Shown here: positions 8,857 through 16,463 of the stretch, one piece after another
How positions within the stretch are numbered: position 1 is the first letter of the stretch
Layout of the letters: each line of letters opens with the position of its first letter
Assembly (NCBI RefSeq): GCF_010668805.1
Contig: NZ_WUFT01000026.1
Location: 1-64,000, forward strand
Direction: 5' to 3'
Source of the DNA: Rhizobium phaseoli
GTDB lineage: Bacteria; Pseudomonadota; Alphaproteobacteria; Rhizobiales; Rhizobiaceae
DNA length: 64,000 nucleotides
Program-made: the position numbers and the translations under genes
Notes under the pieces: generated by a model
Told to the model about the DNA's origin: nothing
The model's database searches: none
The model's input: the letters and a program-made list of their open reading frames with translations, nothing else

Positions 8857-9389
8857 ACCTCGCCGGTATATTCACCTCGTGCCGGGTAGTCGTTTTTGAT
8901 GACGAAATCCAATGCTTGCACCATCTCGACGAAATTTGGTCGTGCGAATGGCATGGATTGCACCGAGAGCCAATAGACCGTTTGATCCGGCTTGATCAGG
9001 AAGACCCCCGGCTCGGAAAACAGCTCAGGCTCCTCGATGCCGATTGAGGTTTTTCCGCGCGAGGATGAAATGTAGAGGCCCCATTGCCGTGCCACGCTTA
9101 AAGGCAGACCGAAGCCGATACGCAAGTGCTCAGCACCAATCTTATCGGCCATTTGCCGGGCGCGGTCCTCCCCATCAGAGCTTATGCAGATTGTACTGAC
9201 TCCGCGCTCGTCGAAGGATGGCGTCATCCGCTCCAGCTCCTTGAGATAGATGCCGCAGACCGGGCAGTGGAGACCACGGTAAAAGCAGACGAGCGTCATA
9301 AGTGATGGCTTTTCGCGGGTGAGATCGAACTCTCCGTGCTGGAGGGTTTTGACGGTCAAATGAGGGGCCAGTGTTCTCGGGACTACCAT
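8853..9389 (-). CDS. Peroxiredoxin-like (AhpC/TSA) thioredoxin-fold protein
   Basis: A 178-residue thioredoxin-fold protein. The active-site stretch V-C-F-Y-R-G-L-H-C-P-V-C-G-I-Y-L-K-E-L carries a CxxC, as in the peroxiredoxin-like subgroup related to AhpC/TSA. It probably reduces peroxides or a disulfide. The start MVVPRT at 9389 is chosen; a longer version starting at 9425 adds an unlikely tail. It is divergent from the AraC-type gene at 9482 across a 92-base gap, which suggests that regulator controls it. Confidence 0.75.
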   Translation of the reverse strand: MVVPRTLAPHLTVKTLQHGEFDLTREKPSLMTLVCFYRGLHCPVCGIYLKELERMTPSFDERGVSTICISSDGEDRARQMADKIGAEHLRIGFGLPLSVARQWGLYISSSRGKTSIGIEEPELFSEPGVFLIKPDQTVYWLSVQSMPFARPNFVEMVQALDFVIKNDYPARGEYTGEV

Positions 9390-9481
9390 CGATAAACTCC
9401 GCTTGTGTGATACTTCCGACGCCAAAGTTGACGTTGGTGCTTCAACATTCCATAGTCAGAGCCATCAATGGTCCTGAAAGC

Positions 9482-10237
9482 ATGATCGAGAATCCGAAAA
9501 TCCTTCCGAAAGTGGATCGCCTCTCAGCCTTCTTCGACACGTTCGAGCTGGAAGCCTCGCTGGAACCGCCGCGGGCCTGCGACGGACAAGCGAGGCTATT
9601 TGTAATCGGCGAACCGGGGGGACGTGCGGAAAGGATCATCCTTTGCCTGCGCGGCGACACGATCCCTGAACCGCCGGCTTTGGTAACAGCAACGGTCGAT
9701 TTCGAGGGGGCATACAACCCGCTCTTGAACGCGCTGCCGGATCAAGTTCTGGTCGAAATCAGCGACATTCCAACCCTTCGGGACACGACAGCCGCTTTCC
9801 TGGCGGAGGCCTTGGAATCCCGTTGCGGGCGCAGCGCGGCCCTCAACCGCCTCTGCGAAGTGATGGTTTTGCTTATTCTGCGGACAGCGATCGACCGTGG
9901 TGCAACAGGACCTGGCTTACTGGCAGGCCTGTCCCATCCCTCATTACACCGGGCATTGGTAGCTATGCATGATGCTCCGACTCGCGCTTGGAACATCGAA
10001 GACCTTGCTGCGATGGCGGGGATGTCACGGAGCCATTTCATGGCGCTGTTTCGCGAGGTGGTCGGCACAACGCCGCAGGCTTACTTGACTGGATGGCGTT
10101 TGACCGTTGCTCGACGGAAACTCACCAAAGGAGCGAAGGTGAAGGCGGTGGCGCGTCAGGTCGGCTTTGGCAGTGCTGCTGCATTTTCTCGAGCATACTT
10201 CCGGAAATTTGGGCACTGGCCATCAGTCCGATCGTAG
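9482..10237 (+). CDS. AraC-family transcriptional regulator (cupin N-terminus)
   Basis: A 251-residue regulator. The C-terminal double helix-turn-helix is visible: WNIEDLAAMAGMSRSHFMAL and KVKAVARQVGFGSAAAFSRA, ending Y-F-R-K-F-G-H-W-P. The N-terminal half fits the AraC_binding_2-like cupin region (R-L-S-A-F-F-D-T-F-E). It is transcribed away from the peroxiredoxin-like gene; such AraC proteins often activate the adjacent redox gene. The ATG at 9482 is chosen, with upstream sequence belonging to the divergent promoter region. Confidence 0.85.
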   Translation: MIENPKILPKVDRLSAFFDTFELEASLEPPRACDGQARLFVIGEPGGRAERIILCLRGDTIPEPPALVTATVDFEGAYNPLLNALPDQVLVEISDIPTLRDTTAAFLAEALESRCGRSAALNRLCEVMVLLILRTAIDRGATGPGLLAGLSHPSLHRALVAMHDAPTRAWNIEDLAAMAGMSRSHFMALFREVVGTTPQAYLTGWRLTVARRKLTKGAKVKAVARQVGFGSAAAFSRAYFRKFGHWPSVRS

Positions 10238-10425
10238 CACTGAGCATCTAAATCATATTCTGCGGACCTTCGCTTTCGGATTGTTGCATATGTCGAGGCT
10301 GGCCACTCGCAGTATTCATTTCCGGGTTATCGAGAGCTTTGCGGTCAAGCTGACCCAGCCGTGGCGTCACTACGGCCGGGCCCTGGCAGGTCAATCTTGC
10401 TAACAGTTTGACCGAAAGAGCTGGA

Positions 10426-10947
10426 TCAGGCAGCCCGGCGGCCAAACCAATGTGCAAGCCAATGGTCGATCGACAGCTTTCCCGGTCCCCATGCCATGAG
10501 CGACAGCGCCATCGCAGCCCAGGTAATGTGGATCGGCCATCCGTCCGGCACCGTGAGCTCGACGATCAACGTCATGAACAGCAGGCCGGTCGCCGCAAAT
10601 CGGGTAGCGAAACCCAGGACCAGCAAGATCGGAAAGGTGATCTCGGCAACGCCGGACAGGAAAGCCATGGTGACTGGCGCCGGATAGGCATAGGGACCGC
10701 CCGGCAAATGGAGCATGAATTCGTCGGTGAACAATGTGATCGCCGTATCGTTCAATTGCAGGAAACCATCCCACTTCAGAATGCCCGACTTCCAAAAGGG
10801 CACGGCCAGAGCGAGGCGCACAACTGCCTGAACGACGCTCGGCAGCGCAAAGGCCCGAACCAGTCTCTGTGCCATCTCTACATGTGTCACGATCGGCTGA
10901 AGCCTGGCTCTGATCGAAGTCTGTTGGGTGGTGGTCGATATCATCAT
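10426..10947 (-). CDS. DoxX-family membrane protein of the bufferin operon
   Basis: A 173-residue DoxX-type integral membrane protein with about four helices (VVRLALAVPFWKSGILKWDG; TMAFLSGVAEITFPILLVLG; ATGLLFMTLIVELTVP; ITWAAMALSLMAWGPG). It is the last gene of bufA-bufB-bufC-doxX. A DoxX gene is a common fourth member of bufferin operons and is thought to help redox or export steps in the membrane. The ATG at 10947 overlaps the bufC stop (10944) by four bases and follows CGGAGACG, so it is translationally coupled. Confidence 0.85.
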   Translation of the reverse strand: MMISTTTQQTSIRARLQPIVTHVEMAQRLVRAFALPSVVQAVVRLALAVPFWKSGILKWDGFLQLNDTAITLFTDEFMLHLPGGPYAYPAPVTMAFLSGVAEITFPILLVLGFATRFAATGLLFMTLIVELTVPDGWPIHITWAAMALSLMAWGPGKLSIDHWLAHWFGRRAA

Positions 10948-11744
10948 GCGTCTCCGAGAGTGATGCCGCAAAATACCCCCGCTTCGATCATGCCGGCCAC
11001 GCTGGCCGCGATGTCGAACGACGGACAAGCGTCGATGGCCTTGGCTGCGGCGACACCAAGCGGTTCGCCGGAAATGAGGGAAATCAGGAACTCTGCACCG
11101 CCCAAAGGAAGATGACGCACCGCCACCTCCATATCCGGCCGCGTTATAAGCGCATCTTCCGGGTCGACCACTTCGATCGGGCTTATGGAGCCGTCACCGC
11201 GATTGGCGGCAAAGATCGTCAGCGCCGGATAGTCCGACCGAACGATCCTTGTTGCCGGATGCGCCGCAAAGACCAAATCACCGAGACGGTCCGGCCGAAC
11301 GGAAGCAAGAGCATCAGCGGCAAGCGGCTCGACATCCGTTGCATGGTAGGCGTCCAGCCAAGCCCGTTCGATCCTGGCGACGTCGGGAAGCCAGGGCAAG
11401 GACCGGGCATATTCGTACTGTTCGATGAAAGCAGGAAAATCCCGGCCATATTCGAAGAGAAGCGGCGATGTCGGTGGCGTGGCGCGCACATGAAAGCGCG
11501 CCATGGCGCGGAAAAACTCCGCCCCCGTCAGACGTTGCACCGCCGGGAAAATCCCGGCGAGGGCATCGATCAGACTGACGGTGACGTTGTTGCGGTAGAC
11601 GTTGTAGCGTTTGATCGCTCCCTTGCCGTTTGGCCCGACAACGCCGTCGGGCGTCCCAGCGTCCGGGTTGGTCAGTGCCGGCGCAAAATCCGCCGCATAA
11701 GTGAGGGGCTTTATGCGGCGAGATGGAGGATCAAGCCGCAGCAT
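10944..11744 (-). CDS. bufC: BufC/HvfC-type protein (DUF2063, putative DNA-binding domain)
   Basis: A 266-residue protein of the HvfC/BufC family. It has the N-terminal RYNVYRNNVTVSLIDALAGI then F-P-A-V-Q-R-L-T-G motif typical of DUF2063, followed by W-L-P-D-V-A-R-I-E-R-A-W. BufC partners the MNIO enzyme BufB in modifying cysteines of the bufferin peptide; the old name 'putative DNA-binding' is probably misleading. The ATG at 11744 overlaps the end of bufB by 14 bases. A much longer in-frame extension up to 11930 lies wholly inside bufB and is rejected. Confidence 0.85.
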   Translation of the reverse strand: MLRLDPPSRRIKPLTYAADFAPALTNPDAGTPDGVVGPNGKGAIKRYNVYRNNVTVSLIDALAGIFPAVQRLTGAEFFRAMARFHVRATPPTSPLLFEYGRDFPAFIEQYEYARSLPWLPDVARIERAWLDAYHATDVEPLAADALASVRPDRLGDLVFAAHPATRIVRSDYPALTIFAANRGDGSISPIEVVDPEDALITRPDMEVAVRHLPLGGAEFLISLISGEPLGVAAAKAIDACPSFDIAASVAGMIEAGVFCGITLGDA

Positions 11745-12657
11745 GGCTTTGATCCGGCAACGCGATGGAACCATGGTGATCCATGATCGCCTGCGCTGCG
11801 AGGGCCTCGGCACGCAGTATCGGCCAATCGGGTATGTTGCTGTCCCACTCGATGAGCGTTGGAACAGGGCCACCACGGCCAATGACGATCTCGTAAAGCT
11901 TCCAGACGGCATCGGCGACCGGACCGTCATGGCTATCGATCAGCAGCAGCTCGTCCTCGTCGTCAGTCTGTTCGGCGTGGCCTGCGAGATGGATCTCACC
12001 AACCGCGGCAATGGGAAAATCGGACAGATAGTCGAGCGCTGAAAACCCGTGATTGGTGGCGGAGACGAATACATTATTGACGTCGAGCAGAAGACCGCAG
12101 CCGGTGCGCCGGACGATTGCGCGGATGAAGTCGGTCTCGCTCATCGTCGATTGGCGGAACGTCACATAGGTGGATGGGTTCTCCAGAAGGATCGGGCGTC
12201 TGATGGCCTCCTGCACTTCCTCGATATGCTCGCAAACCCGCGCCAGACTTTCTCGTGTGTAGGGAAGAGGAAGGAGGTCGTTGAGGAAGGTCGTCCGATG
12301 CGTCGACCAGGCCAAGTGCTCAGACACCAGAGCTGGTTCGTAGCGTTCGACGAGAGAGCGGAAACGTTCAAGATGGGCCCGGTCGAGCGGCTGAGGTCCG
12401 CCGATCGACATGCACACGCCGTGGAGCGACACCGGATTGTCACGGCGGATCTGTTCGAGAATACGATGCGGCGGCCCGCCGGCCCCCATATAATTCTCGG
12501 CATGGACTTCGAAGAACCCGCGATGAGGCCCCTCCGCGGCTATAGCGGCAAAATGCTCGTGCTTGAAGCTCGTCCCCGCGAGACCCTCGATCGGATGGCG
12601 GGGAAAGCGGAGAGTAGTTGCCGCAGACGCGGTCGTTGAAATTTGATCGGTGGTCAT
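11731..12657 (-). CDS. bufB: BufB, MNIO-family (DUF692) peptide-modifying oxidase
   Basis: A 308-residue TIM-barrel protein of the DUF692/MNIO family (multinuclear non-haem iron oxidases). Motifs with likely iron ligands are F-F-E-V-H-A-E-N-Y-M, L-V-S-E-H-L-A-W, L-L-L-D-V-N-N-V-F-V-S, G-E-I-H-L-A-G-H, I-D-S-H-D-G-P-V and L-I-E-W-D. Family knowledge: these enzymes, with a partner protein, convert cysteines of small precursor peptides into heterocycles, here those of the adjacent BufA. The ATG at 12657 follows GGCGGAGAG. It lies 45 bases after bufA. Confidence 0.9.
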   Translation of the reverse strand: MTTDQISTTASAATTLRFPRHPIEGLAGTSFKHEHFAAIAAEGPHRGFFEVHAENYMGAGGPPHRILEQIRRDNPVSLHGVCMSIGGPQPLDRAHLERFRSLVERYEPALVSEHLAWSTHRTTFLNDLLPLPYTRESLARVCEHIEEVQEAIRRPILLENPSTYVTFRQSTMSETDFIRAIVRRTGCGLLLDVNNVFVSATNHGFSALDYLSDFPIAAVGEIHLAGHAEQTDDEDELLLIDSHDGPVADAVWKLYEIVIGRGGPVPTLIEWDSNIPDWPILRAEALAAQAIMDHHGSIALPDQSHAAA

Positions 12658-12702
12658 GGCGTCTCTCCGCCTCCTCTTTGTCATCGCTGTCGCGTGTAGA
12701 AA

Positions 12703-13008
12703 TTACATTGCCTTCAGCGTGCCGTGCTTGCCGTTCGGCAGGACGATCGAGGTGCAGGTGCCGCCGCGTACGAACTTCCAGGAATTGCCCTGGAAGTCGA
12801 CCGTCGAGGTCCCCTGGCAGGACGTGCCGGCGCCGGCTGCACAATCATTCTGGCCCTTCAGGGCAACGCCGAAGCATTTTTCCTTGTGAGCGGCGGTTGC
12901 AGCAGCACCCTCGGCTTTGGTGAGCGGTCCGGCGCCGGCCATCGAAGCAAGGGCCGTGGTGACAGCGCCGGCGAGGACGACGGAGTTGATGGCGGATTTG
13001 ATGGACAT
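12703..13008 (-). CDS. bufA: BufA bufferin precursor (DUF2282), four-cysteine exported peptide
   Basis: A 101-residue precursor with a Sec-type signal peptide (residues about 1-27, VVLAGAVTTALASMAGAG). The mature part has four cysteines at 45, 56, 64 and 85 in the family arrangement K-E-K-C-F-G, K-G-Q-N-D-C-A-A-G, T-S-C-Q-G-T-S and G-G-T-C. Bufferins are ribosomally made, modified by BufB/BufC and exported, and buffer copper in the periplasm. The ATG at 13008 follows GGGAG. It leads the operon, with an ECF-type promoter match at 13058-13083. Confidence 0.9.
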   Translation of the reverse strand: MSIKSAINSVVLAGAVTTALASMAGAGPLTKAEGAAATAAHKEKCFGVALKGQNDCAAGAGTSCQGTSTVDFQGNSWKFVRGGTCTSIVLPNGKHGTLKAM

Positions 13009-13057
13009 TGCGTTCTCCCGATGATGGATGGACGCTCTCGTTGAGCGCATATTCAGG

Positions 13058-13083
13058 TTCGCAATCTCCCCGACATTGGTTAC
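13058..13083 (-). promoter_or_regulatory. ECF sigma-F (EcfF)-type promoter of the bufferin operon
   Basis: On the minus strand GTAACC (13083-13078) and CGAA (13061-13058) are separated by exactly 16 bases. This equals the GTAACC-N16-CGAA pattern described for SigF in Caulobacter, which controls bufferin-type operons there. Transcription would start near 13051, about 40 bases before the bufA start codon. No ECF sigma gene is in the window, so it must be elsewhere in the genome. Confidence 0.75.
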
Positions 13084-13192
13084 ACGCGTCGCTATCACTA
13101 GTTCGTGAAACCTCGTCATGTCACCGGAAACCGGCACGGGCGCGGCGAGGCCGGCAATCGCTTCCAAGCCCTGACCAACATGATGAAGTTGC

Positions 13193-13786
13193 GTGGAATG
13201 TGTATTTACATCGAAAGATTGCGTCGTCGTCCACTACATCGTCGCGTTGGCAGCATTCCTCGCCGAAGGAGAGCCGCCCGTCTATGTCGGCTTCGGAAGC
13301 ATGCCGGGTGTCGATCCGGCCCGGATGACAGCCATTGTTGTCGAGGCGCTTGCGAGGCACGACAAGCGGGGTATCTTGGCTCTTGGAGGCGGTGCCCTGA
13401 TCGCAGAACATGAATCCAGGCACGTTCGTTTCATCCGCGACGCCCCTCACGACAGGTTGTTTCGGGAGGTGAGTGCGATCATCCACCACGGCGGCGCCGG
13501 AACGACCGCCGCCGCTCTTCGGGCCGGCAAACCTATGATCATTTGCCCATTTTTCGGCGATCAGCCGTTCTGGGCAAGACGGATAACGGATCTCGGCGTC
13601 GGACTGTCACTCGATCGCAGAGCATTGACCGTCGAAAGCTTGACAGATGCACTCGCAGCCATGGACGATCCCCTAATGCGACGCCAGGCAGACGCGGTTG
13701 GCGCACGGATACGGGACGAGGATTGGGTTGCGACCGCAGTCGGCTTTATTGAGGCTGCTGCAAACAAACTTCAGGCGCATCCTTGA
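13193..13786 (+). pseudogene. UDP-glycosyltransferase, C-terminal domain only (5'-truncated)
   Basis: The 197 codons encode only the nucleotide-sugar-binding half of a GT-B glycosyltransferase of the sterol/macrolide glucosyltransferase type. It has P-P-V-Y-V-G-F-G-S-M, and the donor signature HHGGAGTTAAALRAGKPMI followed by PFFGDQPFWA. The whole N-terminal acceptor domain (about 200 residues or more) is missing and the sequence upstream (13084-13192) shows nothing alike. The GTG at 13193 is simply the first possible start. It is most likely a remnant left by a rearrangement beside the bufferin operon. Confidence 0.75.
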
Positions 13787-13996
13787 AATGCATGGACGGC
13801 GCCCTGCCCCAGTTCCTGCCTGGTCGAGAGCCCTGATTCATACCCAAATCAACAAGATCAGAAGGCGTTGAACGACAGCGGTGCCGTGTGCCAAAATGCG
13901 CTCGCCTGCAAAGACAGATGACTTGCACTACAAGCGCGGGTCTCCCGATATATCGTCATTGCAAATCCAAACGTTCACGCGGCGGAAGGTCAAGGC

Positions 13997-14530
13997 ATGC
14001 TATTTAGGAGACGGAAGCCGCTCTCACTGGCTCAGCGGATCCGTGCCGTCCTTTGGCCATCCAAGGGCGTATTGCGGTCCATCCGCTACATTGCCATTCG
14101 AGTGCTTCGATTAAAGGCAACTCCTCATGCCGTTGCGGCTGGCGTTGCAGCAGGGGTGGCCGTGTCCTGTACGCCGTTCCTCGGCTTTCACTTCATGATG
14201 GCTTTTTGTCTAGCCTTCATCCTCAGAGGCAACATGATCGCGGCCGCGCTCGGGACGGCGTTTGGGAACCCCCTTACCTTTCCGCTGATCTTTGCCGCCG
14301 CCTACCGAATTGGAGTCTTTCTTTTAGGACGCGCGCCCGAGAGGGTGGGTGAAGCCAATCTGTTCACGCTGCTCCGGCACCTCGATTTTGCACCGCTTTG
14401 GCATCCCATTCTAAAGCCGATACTTGTCGGCGGGCTTCCGCTCGCCGCTATCTTCGGTGCAGTCTTTTATGTATTGACATGGCAAAGCGTTCGCCTGTTC
14501 CAGCAGCGAGGAAAGCGGCGGAAATCGTAA
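13997..14530 (+). CDS. DUF2062 membrane protein
   Basis: A 177-residue protein with the DUF2062 pattern: PHAVAAGVAAGVAVSCTPFL, F-M-M-A-F-C-L-A-F-I-L-R-G-N, and A-A-L-G-T-A-F-G-N-P-L-T-F-P. It has about three membrane helices, the last near residues 145-165. The family is common in alpha-proteobacteria with no assigned function. GGAAGG lies before the ATG at 13997. It converges on nhaA, with a long hairpin in the 80-base gap. Confidence 0.8.
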   Translation: MLFRRRKPLSLAQRIRAVLWPSKGVLRSIRYIAIRVLRLKATPHAVAAGVAAGVAVSCTPFLGFHFMMAFCLAFILRGNMIAAALGTAFGNPLTFPLIFAAAYRIGVFLLGRAPERVGEANLFTLLRHLDFAPLWHPILKPILVGGLPLAAIFGAVFYVLTWQSVRLFQQRGKRRKS

Positions 14531-14548
14531 GCCCCAAAAGAGGCGGCG

Positions 14549-14598
14549 GCGCGACGACCCTCAGAAGAACTTGAACTTCGCGAGAGGGGTCGTCGCGC
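14549..14598. terminator. Long hairpin between convergent genes
   Basis: GCGCGACGACCC (14549-14560) is the exact reverse complement of 14587-14598, giving a 12-bp GC-rich stem around a 26-base loop. It sits between the stop codons of DUF2062 (14530) and nhaA (14611). No T-run follows on either side, so it may be a bidirectional RNA 3'-end structure rather than a classical intrinsic terminator. Confidence 0.45.
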
Positions 14599-14610
14599 AT
14601 GTGTAAACGC

Positions 14611-15801
14611 CTACGACCGGCTGCTTTTCCTTCGACTCGCCATCAGAACCGCGGATCCGGCCACGCCAGAGATCGCCGAACCGAGCAGGATACCGATCTT
14701 GACCTTGTCCTGTACCGCCGGGTCGTCGAAAGCCAGAAGACCGATAAAAAGGCTCATTGTGAAGCCGATGCCGCAAAGAAGCGCGACGCCCGTCATCTGC
14801 GTCCAGTTCGCCATTGCCGGAAGCTGCGCAAAGCGCATTTTCACGAGGAGACCGACGACAGAAAGAACCCCCAGCAACTTGCCAGCAAACAGTCCCGCAG
14901 CGACGCCAAGCGTATGAGGATCTGCCAAACTCGAGATGGAGGTGCCGAGAAGGGAGACGCCGGCGTTGGCGAAGCCGAATAATGGGACGATGACGAATGC
15001 CACTGGTCGATGAAGGAGGTGTTCGAGCCGGTGAAGCAAGGACTCTTCGTCGCTAGCCTCCGGAGCGCCGGGAGAAAGTTTAATCGGTATCGTCAAGGCC
15101 AGCAGCACGCCAGCAAGCGTGGCGTGGATCCCGGAGATGAACATGAGCACCCACAAGGCGACGCCAAGGCCGAGATAAAGCGTCAGCGTCTTCACGCCCG
15201 CTCGGTTTATGAAAAACAGGAGGGCCAGAACTGCGGCGGCTCCGGCAAGGGCCAGGAGGTTGAGACCGTTTGTATAGAAGAGTGCGATGACGAGGACGGC
15301 GCCGAGGTCGTCGATAATGGCAAGTGCCGCCAGAAAGATTTTCAGGGACGCCGGAACCCGGTTGCCAAAGAGCGACAGCACTCCGAGCGCGAAGGCAATG
15401 TCTGTGGCCGTCGGGATCGCCCAACCGCGGAGGCTTGCTGGCGCACCGGCATTGAAAGCCAGATAGATGAGGGCTGGGGCGAGCATTCCTCCCGCCGCGG
15501 CGGCACCCGGAAGGATTCGCCTGCTCCAGGTCGAGAGCTGGCCGTCGAGCATCTCCCGCTTGATCTCCAGACCGACAAGCAGGAAGAACACGGCCATGAG
15601 GGCGTCATTAATCCAGTGCTGCAAGCTCAGTGGACCGATATAGAAGTGAAGGGCATGGAAATAGGCTTCCGCCAGCGGGGAATTTGCAACGGCAAGCGCC
15701 ATCGCCGCGGCAGCCATAAGAACGAGGCCACCAGATGCCTCGCTATCAAGAAATCCGCGCAGAGTAGATTGAATGCGACCGGTCGCGATCGGCAAGGACA
15801 T
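14611..15801 (-). CDS. nhaA: Na+/H+ antiporter NhaA
   Basis: A 396-residue inner-membrane antiporter that exchanges internal sodium for external protons and controls pH and salt tolerance. Family marks are W-I-N-D-A-L-M-A-V-F-F-L-L-V-G-L-E-I-K-R-E, the PTATDIAFALGVL segment, and the paired aspartates in L-A-I-I-D-D-L-G-A that bind the ion. About 12 helices are predicted. The ATG at 15801 follows AAGGGAG; upstream in-frame codons to 15897 look like leader sequence. An unusually long gene-free region with RNA hairpins lies upstream, so regulation in the leader is possible. Confidence 0.92.
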   Translation of the reverse strand: MSLPIATGRIQSTLRGFLDSEASGGLVLMAAAAMALAVANSPLAEAYFHALHFYIGPLSLQHWINDALMAVFFLLVGLEIKREMLDGQLSTWSRRILPGAAAAGGMLAPALIYLAFNAGAPASLRGWAIPTATDIAFALGVLSLFGNRVPASLKIFLAALAIIDDLGAVLVIALFYTNGLNLLALAGAAAVLALLFFINRAGVKTLTLYLGLGVALWVLMFISGIHATLAGVLLALTIPIKLSPGAPEASDEESLLHRLEHLLHRPVAFVIVPLFGFANAGVSLLGTSISSLADPHTLGVAAGLFAGKLLGVLSVVGLLVKMRFAQLPAMANWTQMTGVALLCGIGFTMSLFIGLLAFDDPAVQDKVKIGILLGSAISGVAGSAVLMASRRKSSRS

Positions 15802-16021
15802 GGTTTCGCGCTCCCTTGTGGAAGGTTGATCTTTGTCTCCGTCGATTTCGGGAAGCCCGCGGCGCACGCAGCACACGCCATCTTGAAAGGGGTACACAAA
15901 AGCAGCACGGATTTCCAGAGCATACCCACGTCTCGCAACACTCGACAGCAGATGGGCATCCTGCCTCGATCAGCGCTTCTCGAAATAGCAAGATGAAACT
16001 GGACTACCCGCGAGTTATCAC

Positions 16022-16046
16022 CCTGGCGGACCTGCAATTCGCCAGG
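16022..16046 (-). promoter_or_regulatory. Hairpin in the nhaA leader
   Basis: CCTGGCG at 16022-16028 is the exact reverse complement of CGCCAGG at 16040-16046, with an 11-base loop. It lies about 220 bases before the nhaA start codon and just downstream of a terminator-like hairpin on the same strand. A role in leader control is inferred. Confidence 0.35.
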
Positions 16047-16060
16047 AGGCAGAACACAGA

Positions 16061-16081
16061 AAAAAGCCCGCTCCAGCGGGG
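16061..16081 (-). terminator. Intrinsic terminator or attenuator upstream of nhaA
   Basis: On the minus strand CCCGC-TGGA-GCGGG is followed by six T bases. No minus-strand gene ends here, so the element either ends a small RNA or works as an attenuator in the nhaA leader. The upstream bases CGCTCC could pair with GGAGCG inside the terminator stem, an alternative fold that would prevent termination. Confidence 0.5.
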
Positions 16082-16463
16082 GAGCCAGGAGCGAGCCAGA
16101 TGCCTTTGGCGTTCGACCGCCTAAGGAAGCGCTTCAGATTAAACTCTCGCTCATGCGATGTAAATTATCGGCAGCTCCTATGGGTCCGAAAGCACCCTCG
16201 AGAGCTGATCCTTGATTGGCGCGGTCGTCGTTGAATCCCCTGACGGAAATGTGGGGCTGGGCCGCATGCCCTTATCCAACGCATCAAAGCGACGATGTCC
16301 GGCCCGAGGGACGGCAAGCCTAAATCGAATGCGTCGAACTGAGCCTCCGTGCTTCGGCACTCCCGCGGTCTTGCCCACGTTCGACACGTTGCAATTGGGG
16401 GTGATCTTGGGGCGCGATGGCGCTAGTAAAGGACAACCCCGCCCCGTATCGCCGAGCCCCGAC

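Larger units (their letters stand above)
15802..16463. other. 662-base gene-free region between divergent nhaA and ClC genes
   Basis: No convincing gene is seen on either strand. On the nhaA strand it contains an intrinsic-terminator-like element (16061-16081) and, 15 bases further towards nhaA, a second hairpin (16022-16046). Both promoters of the divergent pair must lie here. It could hold a structured leader or a small RNA. Confidence 0.5.

Noticed and set aside
15010..15996. 328-codon plus-strand frame opposite nhaA
   Set aside because: It is the antisense of a clear NhaA gene, and the product is charged low-complexity sequence.
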